Shown one piece after another: positions 25,672-33,539 of a stretch of DNA of 64,000 nt. Numbering within the stretch: the stretch's first letter is position 1; every line of letters starts with the position of its first letter. Position numbers and translations under genes: made by a program. Source of the DNA: Pseudoxanthomonas sp. Root630 (GTDB lineage Bacteria; Pseudomonadota; Gammaproteobacteria; Xanthomonadales; Xanthomonadaceae); contig NZ_LMGY01000017.1 in assembly GCF_001427585.1 (NCBI RefSeq), positions 235,863-299,862 on the forward strand, given 5' to 3'. Under the pieces are notes generated by a model. The model did not search any database and was not told where the DNA came from. It worked only from the letters and a program-made list of their open reading frames with translations.

Positions 25672-25764
25672 GGAAGCGCCGCACCGTGCGTGCGACCAAG
25701 GCCGCGCGCGGACCGGATGTTCAGCGCGTGGGGTTGCCTTCCGTTCTGGGATGACGTGGCACCG

Positions 25765-26316
25765 ATGGACCTTTCCGACCTGCAACTCGAAACGCCCCGC
25801 CTGCTGCTGCGCTTGCCGCGGCGCGAGGACTACGAAGCGTGGGCTGCGTTCGCCACCGACGAAGAGACCATGCGCTACATCGGGGGCACGCAGGCGCGCT
25901 CGCCCGCCTGGCGCAGTCTGGCGGCGACGCTGGGTAGTTGGCATCTGCAGGGTTTCGGGATGTTCTCGGTGATCGAGAAAGCGAGTGGCCGCTGGATTGG
26001 CCGGGTAGGGCCGTGGCAGCCGGAAGGCTGGCCGGGCACCGAGGTCGGCTGGAGCATCGCCCGTGAAGCCTGGGGACGCGGTTACGCGCCCGAGGCCGCG
26101 ACGGCGAGCGTGGACTGGGCGTTCGACCACCTGGGTTGGGAGGACGTGATCCACACCATCGACCCGCAGAACACCAACTCGAAGACCGTCGCCGCAAAAC
26201 TCGGCTCGATCTACCTGCGGATGGACCGCCTGCCCGAACCCCACCACGAGAAGCCGGTGGAAGTCTGGGGCCAGACGCGCGCGCAATGGCAGGCGGGCAG
26301 GGTGGCGCAACCGTGA
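25765..26316 (+). CDS. GNAT N-acetyltransferase (RimJ/RimL type)
   Basis: A 183-residue acetyltransferase starting at the ATG that directly precedes LETPRLLLRLPRREDY, the usual first strand. The acetyl-CoA loop is seen in EAWGRGYAPEAATASVDWAF (about 103-122) followed by IDPQNTNSKTVAAKLG. Acceptor unknown. Its stop overlaps the start of the next gene by 4 nt (GTGA). Confidence 0.88.
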   Translation: MDLSDLQLETPRLLLRLPRREDYEAWAAFATDEETMRYIGGTQARSPAWRSLAATLGSWHLQGFGMFSVIEKASGRWIGRVGPWQPEGWPGTEVGWSIAREAWGRGYAPEAATASVDWAFDHLGWEDVIHTIDPQNTNSKTVAAKLGSIYLRMDRLPEPHHEKPVEVWGQTRAQWQAGRVAQP

Positions 26317-26801
26317 GCCCGACGTCCGCGCTGCACGCAGGCCTGCACGATGCTTTGCCGCAGATGGCGCAGACGTTCCGTGATCCCTGGTGGATCATCG
26401 GCAGTGCGGCGATGGTGCTGGCCGGCATTCCGGATGTGGTGCCGCAGGACATCGACGTGCTCTGCAGTCGCCGCGACGCGCTGCAACTGCGTGAGGCGTG
26501 GGTCGATCATGTCGATACGGCCTACCGTCCCGCGGATGAGACACGCTTCCGCTCCGCGTTCGCGCGCTTCGTGCACCTGCCGATGCCGGTGGAAGTCATG
26601 GGTGGGCTGGAACTGATGACGGCCACGGGATGGCAGCCTGTGCAGGTGCATGACGACGTGCGCCTCGATATCGCCGGTTACGGCGTGCGTCTCCCGACGC
26701 CGGCAGAACAACGTCGCATCCTGCTCGCCTTCGGTCGCGACAAGGACCTCGCCAAGGCCACCCGCATTCCAGTCCTGCCGGAGCATCCGCATGTCGCCTG
26801 A
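26313..26801 (+). CDS. Putative nucleotidyltransferase-fold protein
   Basis: This 162-residue protein starts at a GTG inside the upstream stop (GTGA). The segment WWIIGSAAMVLAG followed by VVPQDIDVLCS (about residues 27-52) fits the nucleotidyltransferase pattern GS...D-h-D, with Asp47 and Asp49 as metal ligands. A third acidic residue may be in a later strand (VHDDVRLDI). Similar small proteins are annotated only as hypothetical. It has no obvious antitoxin partner. Its 3' end overlaps the following GST gene by 11 nt, so GNAT, this gene and GST form one translationally coupled unit. Confidence 0.6.
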   Translation: MSPTSALHAGLHDALPQMAQTFRDPWWIIGSAAMVLAGIPDVVPQDIDVLCSRRDALQLREAWVDHVDTAYRPADETRFRSAFARFVHLPMPVEVMGGLELMTATGWQPVQVHDDVRLDIAGYGVRLPTPAEQRRILLAFGRDKDLAKATRIPVLPEHPHVA

Positions 26802-27441
26802 TCCCGTCACCGTCCACGGCATGTCCACGTCCGGCAACTGCCACAAGGTGCGCCTGTTGCTCGAGCAACTCGGCCGGCCCTATGCCTGGATCGAGGTCGA
26901 CAGCGCCCAGGGTGGCACTCGCACGCCCGGTTACCTGGCGAAGAACCCGAACGGCAAGGTGCCGATGCTGGAGCGTGCCGATGGCGCGATCCTCGTGGAA
27001 TCGAACGCCATCCTCTGCTGGCTGGCGGAAGGCAGCGCCTACTTGCCAACCGATGCCTGGCAGCGTGCGCAGGCGCTGAGCTGGCTGTTCTTCGAACAGT
27101 ACAGCCATGAGCCCTACATCGCGGTGGCGCGCTTCATCCGGGGCTGGACGTCGCTGGATTCGCCGCGTCGTGCCGATCTGCCACGCCTGCACGAGCGCGG
27201 CGCCCAGGCGCTGGTCGTGATGGAGAAGCACCTGCAGGGCGCGTCGTGGTTCACGGGCGATGTTTACGGTGTGGCCGACATCGCGCTGTTCGCCTACACC
27301 CACTGCGCCGACGACGGCGGCTTCGATCTTGCGGCATACCCGCATATCTCCGACTGGCTGGCGCGCGTTCGCGCCCAGCCGGGTTTCGTTCCCATGCCGG
27401 GTGTGAGCGACGATGTCGCCGCGCGCCTGGCGTCCTCCTGA
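26791..27441 (+). CDS. Glutathione S-transferase family protein
   Basis: The 216-residue protein has the GST thioredoxin domain with STSGNCHKVRLLLEQLG (Ser at about 12 in place of a catalytic Tyr), the cis-Pro loop NGKVPMLE and LVESNAILCWLAEGS (Glu-Ser glutathione contact). The C-terminal domain carries YGVADIALFAYTHCAD with the N-cap Asp. It starts inside the previous coding sequence. It is unrelated in close sequence to the GST at 14300. Substrate unknown. Confidence 0.87.
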   Translation: MSPDPVTVHGMSTSGNCHKVRLLLEQLGRPYAWIEVDSAQGGTRTPGYLAKNPNGKVPMLERADGAILVESNAILCWLAEGSAYLPTDAWQRAQALSWLFFEQYSHEPYIAVARFIRGWTSLDSPRRADLPRLHERGAQALVVMEKHLQGASWFTGDVYGVADIALFAYTHCADDGGFDLAAYPHISDWLARVRAQPGFVPMPGVSDDVAARLASS

Positions 27442-27454
27442 TCCGAGCGAGCAC

Positions 27455-29716
27455 ATGACTGCCAAAGCAATTCCCGCACGCATGAAGGGCCTGAACCGGG
27501 CCGAGATCTGCGACCAGAATTTCGTCGAGTTCGTCAAGGAATGGGAGGGTCAGGTGCGCGATGCGCCGGCCCAGGCGGAGCCCGTGCTGCCTGGCAGTGC
27601 GCTGGACGCGCGCGGCTTCGTCGAGCTGCTCGAATCGCAGCTCGTGAGCCGCCACCTCGACCTGATGGCGCGCGTCCTGCGCGTGCAGAACAAGGTCTTC
27701 TACACCATCGGTTCCAGCGGTCACGAAGGCAATGCGATGGTCGCGCGCGCGACGCGCCACACCGATCCGGCGTTCCTGCACTATCGCAGCGGCGGGTTCA
27801 TGGCCGAACGCTTCCGCAAGCTGCCGGGCATGGATCCGGTGATGGATTCCGCGCTGAGCTTCGCGGCCAGTGCGGAGGATCCCGCATCCGGTGGTCGGCA
27901 CAAGGTGTGGGGCAGCAAGCCGTTGTGGGTGCTGCCGCAGACTTCGACCATCGCATCCCACTTGCCGAAGGCGTTGGGCACCGCAGTGGCGATCGAACAG
28001 GCGCGCCGCATCGGCCATGCACTGCCGATCCCCGAGGACAGCATCGCGATCTGCTCGTTCGGCGACGCCTCCTCCAACCACGCCACCGCACAGACGGCGT
28101 TCAACGCGGCCGCATGGACCGCCTACCAGAAGCTGCCGGCGCCGGTGCTGTTCGTCTGCGAGGACAACGGCATCGGCATTTCGGTGAAGACGCCCGACGG
28201 CTGGATCGGACGCAACTTCCGCGACCGCGCCGACCTGGACTACTTCCACGCCGATGGCCTGGATCTCGCCGCGGGCTACGGGCAAGTGCAGGCCGCTGTC
28301 CAGCACTGCCGCCGCACCCGCCGCCCGACCTTCCTGCACCTGCGCACCACCCGTATCATGGGGCACGCGGGCACCGACTTCGAGATCGAATGGCGGCCAC
28401 TGGAGGAACTGTGCGCGGTCGAGGCGACCGATCCGCTGCTGCGCAGTGCCGCGGTCGCGCTGGCGTCCGGTCTCTACACCAAGGAATCCCTGCTCGCGCT
28501 GTACGAAGCGATGCGCAAGCGCTGCTTCGCGGCCGCCGAAGATGCCGACAGCCGCCCGCGCATCACCACGCTGGAGCACGTGATGGCGCCGCTGGCACCG
28601 TACACGCCCGACGCGGTGGCGGCGGAGGCGACGCGCACGGCACCGCACGAGCGACGTGTCGCGGCCTTCGGCAGCGAGGATAAGCTGCCGGAGAAGCTGC
28701 CGCCACGGCATCTCGCCATCCAGATCAACAATGCACTGCACGACCTGTTCTGCAAGTATCCCGAGACGCTGCTGTTCGGTGAGGACGTGGCGCAGAAGGG
28801 GGGCGTGTACACGGTCACCAAGGGCCTGCAGAAGGCGTTCAAGGGCAGCCGCGTGTTCAATACGCTGCTGGACGAGACGATGATCCTCGGCCTGGCCCAG
28901 GGCTACGCCAACATGGGCATGCTGCCGCTGCCGGAAATCCAGTACCTGGCGTACTTCCACAACGCCTGCGACCAGATCCGTGGCGAGGCGGCCAGCCTGC
29001 AGTTCTTCAGCAACGACCAGTACCGCAACCCGATGGTCGTGCGCGTCGCGGGCCTCGGCTACCAGCGGGGATTCGGCGGGCATTTCCACAACGACAATTC
29101 GATCACGGCGTTGCGCGACATCCCGGGACTCGTCGTCGGCTGTCCCTCGCGTGGCGATGACGCCGCCACCATGCTGCGCACGCTGGCGGCGCTGGCGAAG
29201 GTGGATGGGCGCGTCACCATGTTCCTGGAGCCCATCGCGCTGTACATGACCAAGGACCTGCACGAGGCTGGCGACGGGCAGTGGCTGTTCCCGTATCCGC
29301 CGCAGGACGAGGCGATGACCCTCGGTGAAGGACGCGTGTACGGCGAAGGCGCGGACGACCTGGTGATCTTCACCTACGGCAATGGCGTGCCGATGAGCCT
29401 GCGGGCCGCGCGGACCATCGAACGCAAGCACGGCTGGAAGGTGCGCGTGGTCGACCTGCGCTGGCTGGTGCCGCTCAACGACGCCTTCATCGCGGAGCAG
29501 GCGAAGACGGCCAAGCGCATCCTGGTGGTGGACGAAGGCCGGCATGCGGCGGGCGTGGGCGAGGGCGTCATCACGGCGATCGCCGAAGCCGGCTACCGCG
29601 CGCGTCCGTTCCAGCGCGTCGTCGGCGCGGACACCTATACCCCGCTGGCCGGTGCGGCCTTCCTGGTGTTGCCGGGCGATGAGGACATCGTCGCGGCGGC
29701 CGACCGGCTGGCATGA
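27455..29716 (+). CDS. Fused alpha-beta 2-oxoacid dehydrogenase E1 (branched-chain type)
   Basis: The 753-residue protein joins both E1 subunits of a thiamine-diphosphate 2-oxoacid dehydrogenase. The alpha half (about 1-380) has the cofactor motif GDASSNHA...EDN (about 206-240). The beta half (about 410-753) begins ALHDLFCKYPETLLFGEDV and contains LPLPEIQYLAYFHNACDQ and a C-terminal transketolase-like domain ILVVDEGRHAAGVGEG. It resembles branched-chain E1 fused enzymes. No E2 or E3 gene is adjacent, so the acyltransferase partner must be elsewhere. Start 27455 is chosen 14 nt after the GST stop. Confidence 0.88.
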   Translation: MTAKAIPARMKGLNRAEICDQNFVEFVKEWEGQVRDAPAQAEPVLPGSALDARGFVELLESQLVSRHLDLMARVLRVQNKVFYTIGSSGHEGNAMVARATRHTDPAFLHYRSGGFMAERFRKLPGMDPVMDSALSFAASAEDPASGGRHKVWGSKPLWVLPQTSTIASHLPKALGTAVAIEQARRIGHALPIPEDSIAICSFGDASSNHATAQTAFNAAAWTAYQKLPAPVLFVCEDNGIGISVKTPDGWIGRNFRDRADLDYFHADGLDLAAGYGQVQAAVQHCRRTRRPTFLHLRTTRIMGHAGTDFEIEWRPLEELCAVEATDPLLRSAAVALASGLYTKESLLALYEAMRKRCFAAAEDADSRPRITTLEHVMAPLAPYTPDAVAAEATRTAPHERRVAAFGSEDKLPEKLPPRHLAIQINNALHDLFCKYPETLLFGEDVAQKGGVYTVTKGLQKAFKGSRVFNTLLDETMILGLAQGYANMGMLPLPEIQYLAYFHNACDQIRGEAASLQFFSNDQYRNPMVVRVAGLGYQRGFGGHFHNDNSITALRDIPGLVVGCPSRGDDAATMLRTLAALAKVDGRVTMFLEPIALYMTKDLHEAGDGQWLFPYPPQDEAMTLGEGRVYGEGADDLVIFTYGNGVPMSLRAARTIERKHGWKVRVVDLRWLVPLNDAFIAEQAKTAKRILVVDEGRHAAGVGEGVITAIAEAGYRARPFQRVVGADTYTPLAGAAFLVLPGDEDIVAAADRLA

Positions 29717-29746
29717 TGGCAGCGACTCCCTGATCGAGGAACGGAC

Positions 29747-30289
29747 ATGCCCACGCCCCGCATCGGCCTCATCGTCGGCAGCCTGCGCGCTGGCTCCTAC
29801 AACCGGCAGCTCGCGCACGCCGTGCAGCGGCTGGCCGGCGATCGCTTCGTCTTCGAGCAGATCGGCATCGGCGACCTGCCGCTGTACGACCAGGACGACG
29901 ATGCGGATTTCCCGGCGGCGGGCCGGCAGTTCAAGCAGCAGGTGGAAGGCTGCGATGCGCTGCTGTTCATCACGCCGGAATACAACCGTTCCATCCCCGG
30001 TGTGCTGAAGAACGCCATCGACGTGGGCAGTCGTCCCGGCGGCAGCAATTCCTTCGGCGGCAAGCGCGCCGCCATCATCGGCACGTCACCGGGCGCGCAC
30101 GGCACGGTGTCGGCGCAGCAGCACCTGCGCAACGTGCTGGCCGCGGTCGACGTGGCCGTGCTGCCGCAGCCCGAGATCGCGATCCAGTATCGCGAAGGCC
30201 AGATCGATGCGGCGGGCGAGATCGTCGACGAGCGCCTGCGCAAGCGACTGCAGCTGTTTCTGGATCGCTTCGAGGCCTGGTTGGCCTGA
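29747..30289 (+). CDS. NADPH-dependent FMN reductase / quinone reductase
   Basis: This 180-residue flavodoxin-like protein has the FMN-phosphate loop GSLRAGSYNRQLA (about 11-23), LPLYDQD near 46 and the signature FITPEYNRSIPGVLKNAID (about 76-94). Family members (YieF/ChrR-like) reduce quinones, chromate and azo compounds. It lies 30 bp after the E1 gene and ends convergent with the hydroxylase gene. Confidence 0.9.
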   Translation: MPTPRIGLIVGSLRAGSYNRQLAHAVQRLAGDRFVFEQIGIGDLPLYDQDDDADFPAAGRQFKQQVEGCDALLFITPEYNRSIPGVLKNAIDVGSRPGGSNSFGGKRAAIIGTSPGAHGTVSAQQHLRNVLAAVDVAVLPQPEIAIQYREGQIDAAGEIVDERLRKRLQLFLDRFEAWLA

Positions 30290-30293
30290 GCCG

Positions 30294-31526
30294 TCAGGCC
30301 GGGCGCAATAGCGCCAGGCCATCGCGCAGGCGCTGGAGTGGGCGACGGTCGGTGGGGGCTTCGTCGGCCAGCATACCCGCGAGCGCGCGGCGGAAGGGCG
30401 TCAGGCGGCGACCCGCACGCAGCACGCCCTCGCGCACCAGGCGTGCCGGGGCACGGTCGTCGGTATAGAGCTCCACGATGGCGCGCGTGGCCAGGTAGAG
30501 CGGCCGCGTGCCGCGACGATGGCGACGCTCATAGCGCGCCAGTCCTTCCGCACAACCGAGGTCTCCCTTGCGTTGCAGCGCTTCGCGCGCCATGTCGGCC
30601 AGCCGTTCGACGCTGGCCAGGCCGAGGTTGAAGCCGTGCGCCGTGACCGGATGCATGCCGACCGCCGCGTCGCCGGCCAGCGCGAACCGGCGCCCGACGA
30701 ACCGGCGCGCGTAGACGCCCACCAGCGGATACACGTGCCGGCTGCTTTCCAGCTTCATGTGGCCCAGCCGGTGCCCGTAGCGCTGTTCCATCTCGCAAGC
30801 GAAGGCGTCCACGTCCAACGCGGCGAGGCGTCGCGCCGCCGCATCGGGCAGGGTAATGACGACCGAGGATTCGTGCTCCTTCAGCGGAAGCAGCGCCAGC
30901 GTCTGGCCGTGGCCGAACCATTCCCACGCCACGCCCTGGTGCGGCTGCTCGTGGTGCATGCGGCAGACCAGCATGCTCTTGCCGAAATCGTACTGGTCGG
31001 CCCCGATGCCCATTGCGCGCCGCGTGTCGGAGAAGCGGCTGTCCGCGGCGACCAGCAGGGGCGCCTCCAGGCGGAGCCCGTCGCCGAGGGTGATGCCGGC
31101 ATGGTCGTCGGTCGTGTGGACCGCATGAATGCGCGCGCTGTCGAAGAAGTCCAGGCCGGGCAGGTCGCTGACAGCTTTCCATGCCGCTTCGCGGATCCGA
31201 TGATTGGGCACCAGCATGCCGAGTTGCTGCTTGCCGGCCAGCGCGGCGTCGATGCGCATGTCGTGCAGGCAGTCGCCTTCCATCACCCGCGCGGCACGCA
31301 GCGGCGAACAGGCGTCATCGGGCAGGTGTCGCCAGATATCCAGGTCGCGCAGCAGGCGCATCGAGGCATGCGTCAGCGCGATCTCGCGGCCATCGAACGC
31401 GGGTTCGGCGATGGCGGCGCGCGACTGGCGCTCCACGAGGGCGACCTTGAGGTCGAGGTCGCATAGCGCCTTGGCCAGGCACAGCCCTGCCGGGCCGGCG
31501 CCGATGATGATGACGTCGTGGTGCAT
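30294..31526 (-). CDS. UbiH/UbiM-family FAD-dependent hydroxylase
   Basis: The 410-residue flavoprotein monooxygenase has the N-terminal dinucleotide motif DVIIIGAGPAGLCLAKAL (about residues 4-21), FDGREIALTHAS (UbiH-type), the second FAD motif with FALAGDAAVGMHPVTAHG (about 280-297), and GFNLGLASVERLA. It fits ubiquinone-ring hydroxylases, and a 5-demethoxyubiquinol hydroxylase of the UbiM type is most likely. Start 31526 avoids a weak 19-residue extension. Confidence 0.82.
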   Translation of the reverse strand: MHHDVIIIGAGPAGLCLAKALCDLDLKVALVERQSRAAIAEPAFDGREIALTHASMRLLRDLDIWRHLPDDACSPLRAARVMEGDCLHDMRIDAALAGKQQLGMLVPNHRIREAAWKAVSDLPGLDFFDSARIHAVHTTDDHAGITLGDGLRLEAPLLVAADSRFSDTRRAMGIGADQYDFGKSMLVCRMHHEQPHQGVAWEWFGHGQTLALLPLKEHESSVVITLPDAAARRLAALDVDAFACEMEQRYGHRLGHMKLESSRHVYPLVGVYARRFVGRRFALAGDAAVGMHPVTAHGFNLGLASVERLADMAREALQRKGDLGCAEGLARYERRHRRGTRPLYLATRAIVELYTDDRAPARLVREGVLRAGRRLTPFRRALAGMLADEAPTDRRPLQRLRDGLALLRPA

Positions 31527-31612
31527 GCGCGTGTCCTCGTGCCTGGGTTCAGGGCAGTCTAGGTCCGCAGTCCTCCACGTCATTGACGTGGATCAATCCC
31601 CGCGCAGAAGGG

Positions 31613-32482
31613 TCAGCGGCGAAGGCCGTCCAGCAACGGCACGCGCGCCAGCGGCTGCGCATCGGCCGACAGGCCTTCACCCGTGTGGTCCAGGGGCAGT
31701 ACGGCCAGCAGCAGGGTTTGCGGACCTTCTGGCGCGGCGCTCACCACTTCGCCGATGTCGCGTTCGCTGTCGCGCACCATGGCGCCGGGACCGACGGGTT
31801 CGGCGGTGTGGAAGCCTTGCAGTGCGCGCTTGGCCTTGCCGAGGAAATGGGTGCGCGCGACGATTTCCTGCCCCGGGTAGCAGCCCTTCTTGACGCTGTA
31901 GGCCGCCAGCCGGTCCAGCGCCAGTTGCTGCGGCGTCCATTGCTCGCGCTGCGCATCGGAAAGCCGTGGAAGGCCATGGCGCAGGTCGGCGGCGCGCCAG
32001 GCGGCCTGCTGCCGGGCGTCGTCCGTCGCAGGGGCGGCCACGTCCACGCGCAGCGTGCGCGGGCCGCCTGCGCCACTCCAGTCGAGTTCGAGCACGCCAG
32101 CGTCCATCGACAGCGTTGCGCCATGCGCCACCAGGGGCGCGGCGAAAGCGCCGCCGATCGTCGCGTCGGCACGGGACTCGATCTTCAACTTTCGTCTAAA
32201 CACGAAACGCCGGAGGGCATCGGCGAATGCGGGGGCAGGGTGATCGGGCAGGACCAGCCACACGCGATCCTCGGCCAGCTTCGCCAGCGCAAACACCGCA
32301 ATCACGCGTCCCTTGGGCGTCAGCCACGCATTCCACTGCCATTGTCCGGCAGGCAGTCCGGCGACGTCATTGGCGAACTGGGCCTGCGCAAAGCCCGCCG
32401 CATCAGGCCCTTCCAGCGTCACCAGCGCATGGTCGGACAGGGCGTAAAACGGCGTGCTGGTACGGGAAAGGTTGTCAGCCAA
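31613..32482 (-). CDS. ygfZ: Folate-binding YgfZ-type Fe-S maintenance protein
   Basis: A 289-residue protein related to GcvT with the YgfZ signature KKGCYPGQEIVARTHFLGKA near residue 205. In E. coli YgfZ helps repair or maintain Fe-S enzymes with tetrahydrofolate. There is no ATG in the right place. A TTG at 32482 starts the conserved N-terminus (LADNLSRTSTPFYAL) and overlaps the -35 box of the divergent complex II promoter, so the start is tentative. Its position back-to-back with the Fe-S enzyme operon sdh fits a maintenance role. Confidence 0.88.
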   Translation of the reverse strand: MADNLSRTSTPFYALSDHALVTLEGPDAAGFAQAQFANDVAGLPAGQWQWNAWLTPKGRVIAVFALAKLAEDRVWLVLPDHPAPAFADALRRFVFRRKLKIESRADATIGGAFAAPLVAHGATLSMDAGVLELDWSGAGGPRTLRVDVAAPATDDARQQAAWRAADLRHGLPRLSDAQREQWTPQQLALDRLAAYSVKKGCYPGQEIVARTHFLGKAKRALQGFHTAEPVGPGAMVRDSERDIGEVVSAAPEGPQTLLLAVLPLDHTGEGLSADAQPLARVPLLDGLRR

Positions 32483-32500
32483 GGGGGTGGGGATTAAAAT
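32472..32500 (+). promoter_or_regulatory. Sigma-70 promoter of the complex II operon
   Basis: TTGTCA (32472-32477), 17-nt spacer, TAAAAT (32495-32500): five of six bases match consensus in the -10 box and four in the -35. Transcription would start near 32507, 15 nt before the ATG of the SDHAF4-like gene. The only AT-rich patch in the region coincides with it. Confidence 0.65.
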
Positions 32501-32521
32501 TTTGTGCGTTGCGAGACCGCC

Positions 32522-32707
32522 ATGATAGGTCAAACACTCCCGACTCCCGACACCGATCCCGGAACACAGCCACCCGAAACCTCCACCCCGCATGCGGGCG
32601 ACGGGGCAGGGGGAACGGCCGTGGCGAAGGAGATCGGCGGACGCGACGGGCCCGAACCCACGCGTTACGGGGATTGGGAAAAGAACGGGCGCTGCATCGA
32701 TTTCTGA
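32522..32707 (+). CDS. Succinate dehydrogenase assembly factor 4 homologue (DUF1674)
   Basis: A 61-residue protein whose last ~25 residues carry the conserved block EIGGRDGPEPTRYGDWEKNG followed by RCIDF. This is the signature of SDHAF4/DUF1674, which binds flavinylated SdhA and protects it before assembly with SdhB. The first half is Pro/Thr-rich and looks disordered. It is the first gene of the sdh operon, 55 bp before sdhC. Confidence 0.85.
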   Translation: MIGQTLPTPDTDPGTQPPETSTPHAGDGAGGTAVAKEIGGRDGPEPTRYGDWEKNGRCIDF

Positions 32708-32762
32708 GCAGCGTTTGAGCCAACGCGGTCACGACCGCCCAGCCGAGACAACGAGCGCGTCA

Positions 32763-33155
32763 ATGGCGACTCCACAACGTCCGCTTTCCCCCCATCTGCA
32801 GGTCTACCGCTGGCAGATCCAGATGGCGACCTCCATCCTGCACCGCGCCACCGGCATCGTCCTCGCCGCGGGTGCCCTGGTGATCACCGCGGGGCTGCTG
32901 ACGCTGATGATCGGCCCTGAAGCCTGGAACTGCTTCACCGACACGGCCCGCGCCTGGTACGGCCAGGTGTTCCTGTTCGGCTGGACCTGGGCCTTCGCCT
33001 ACCACCTGTGCAACGGCATCCGCCACATCGTGCAGGACTTCGCCATCGGCTACCGCATCGCGACGTTCGTGCGCAACAGCTGGCTGTCGGTGATCGGCAG
33101 CCTGGTCATCACGGCCCTGATCTGGGCGTATGTGTTGCTGGGAGGTGGCGCATGA
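32763..33155 (+). CDS. sdhC: Succinate dehydrogenase cytochrome b556 subunit
   Basis: The 130-residue membrane subunit has three helices and the family signatures RPLSPHLQVYRWQIQM (about 6-21), SILHRATGI with the quinone-site Ser and Arg, and the haem-ligand His in HLCNGIRHIVQD (about 81). It anchors complex II and helps bind ubiquinone. Its stop overlaps the sdhD start by 4 nt (ATGA). Confidence 0.94.
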   Translation: MATPQRPLSPHLQVYRWQIQMATSILHRATGIVLAAGALVITAGLLTLMIGPEAWNCFTDTARAWYGQVFLFGWTWAFAYHLCNGIRHIVQDFAIGYRIATFVRNSWLSVIGSLVITALIWAYVLLGGGA

Positions 33156-33535
33156 GCAACTTCCGCACTCCGATCAAGAACGCGCGCGGCCTGGGCTCGG
33201 CGAAGACCGGCACCGAGCATTTCGTCCATCAGCGTCTGACCGCGACCGCGCTGGTCGCGTTGACGATCTGGTTCCTGGTGTTCGTGCTGAGCCTGATCGG
33301 CGCCGATTACGTCACCGCCACCGCTGCCGTGTCCAAGCCATGGAACGCCGTGCTGCTCGTGGGCTTCCTGGTCGCCATGTTCTGGCACGCCCAGCTCGGC
33401 CTGCAGGTCGTGCTGGAAGACTACATCCACAACTCGCTGCTCGCCCTCGCGGTGCAGACCACCGTCAAGTTCATCGCCGTGCTGGGCGCCATCGTGAGCG
33501 TCTTCGCCGTGGCCCGCATCGCGCTGGGGAATTGA
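33152..33535 (+). CDS. sdhD: Succinate dehydrogenase membrane anchor subunit
   Basis: A 127-residue, three-helix protein with the N-terminal [18 protein letters not shown] motif and [16 protein letters not shown] (about 76-91), which contains the haem His and the quinone-site Asp-Tyr. It starts within the sdhC stop and ends 4 nt before sdhA. Confidence 0.94.
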   Translation: MSNFRTPIKNARGLGSAKTGTEHFVHQRLTATALVALTIWFLVFVLSLIGADYVTATAAVSKPWNAVLLVGFLVAMFWHAQLGLQVVLEDYIHNSLLALAVQTTVKFIAVLGAIVSVFAVARIALGN

Positions 33536-33539
33536 GTCA

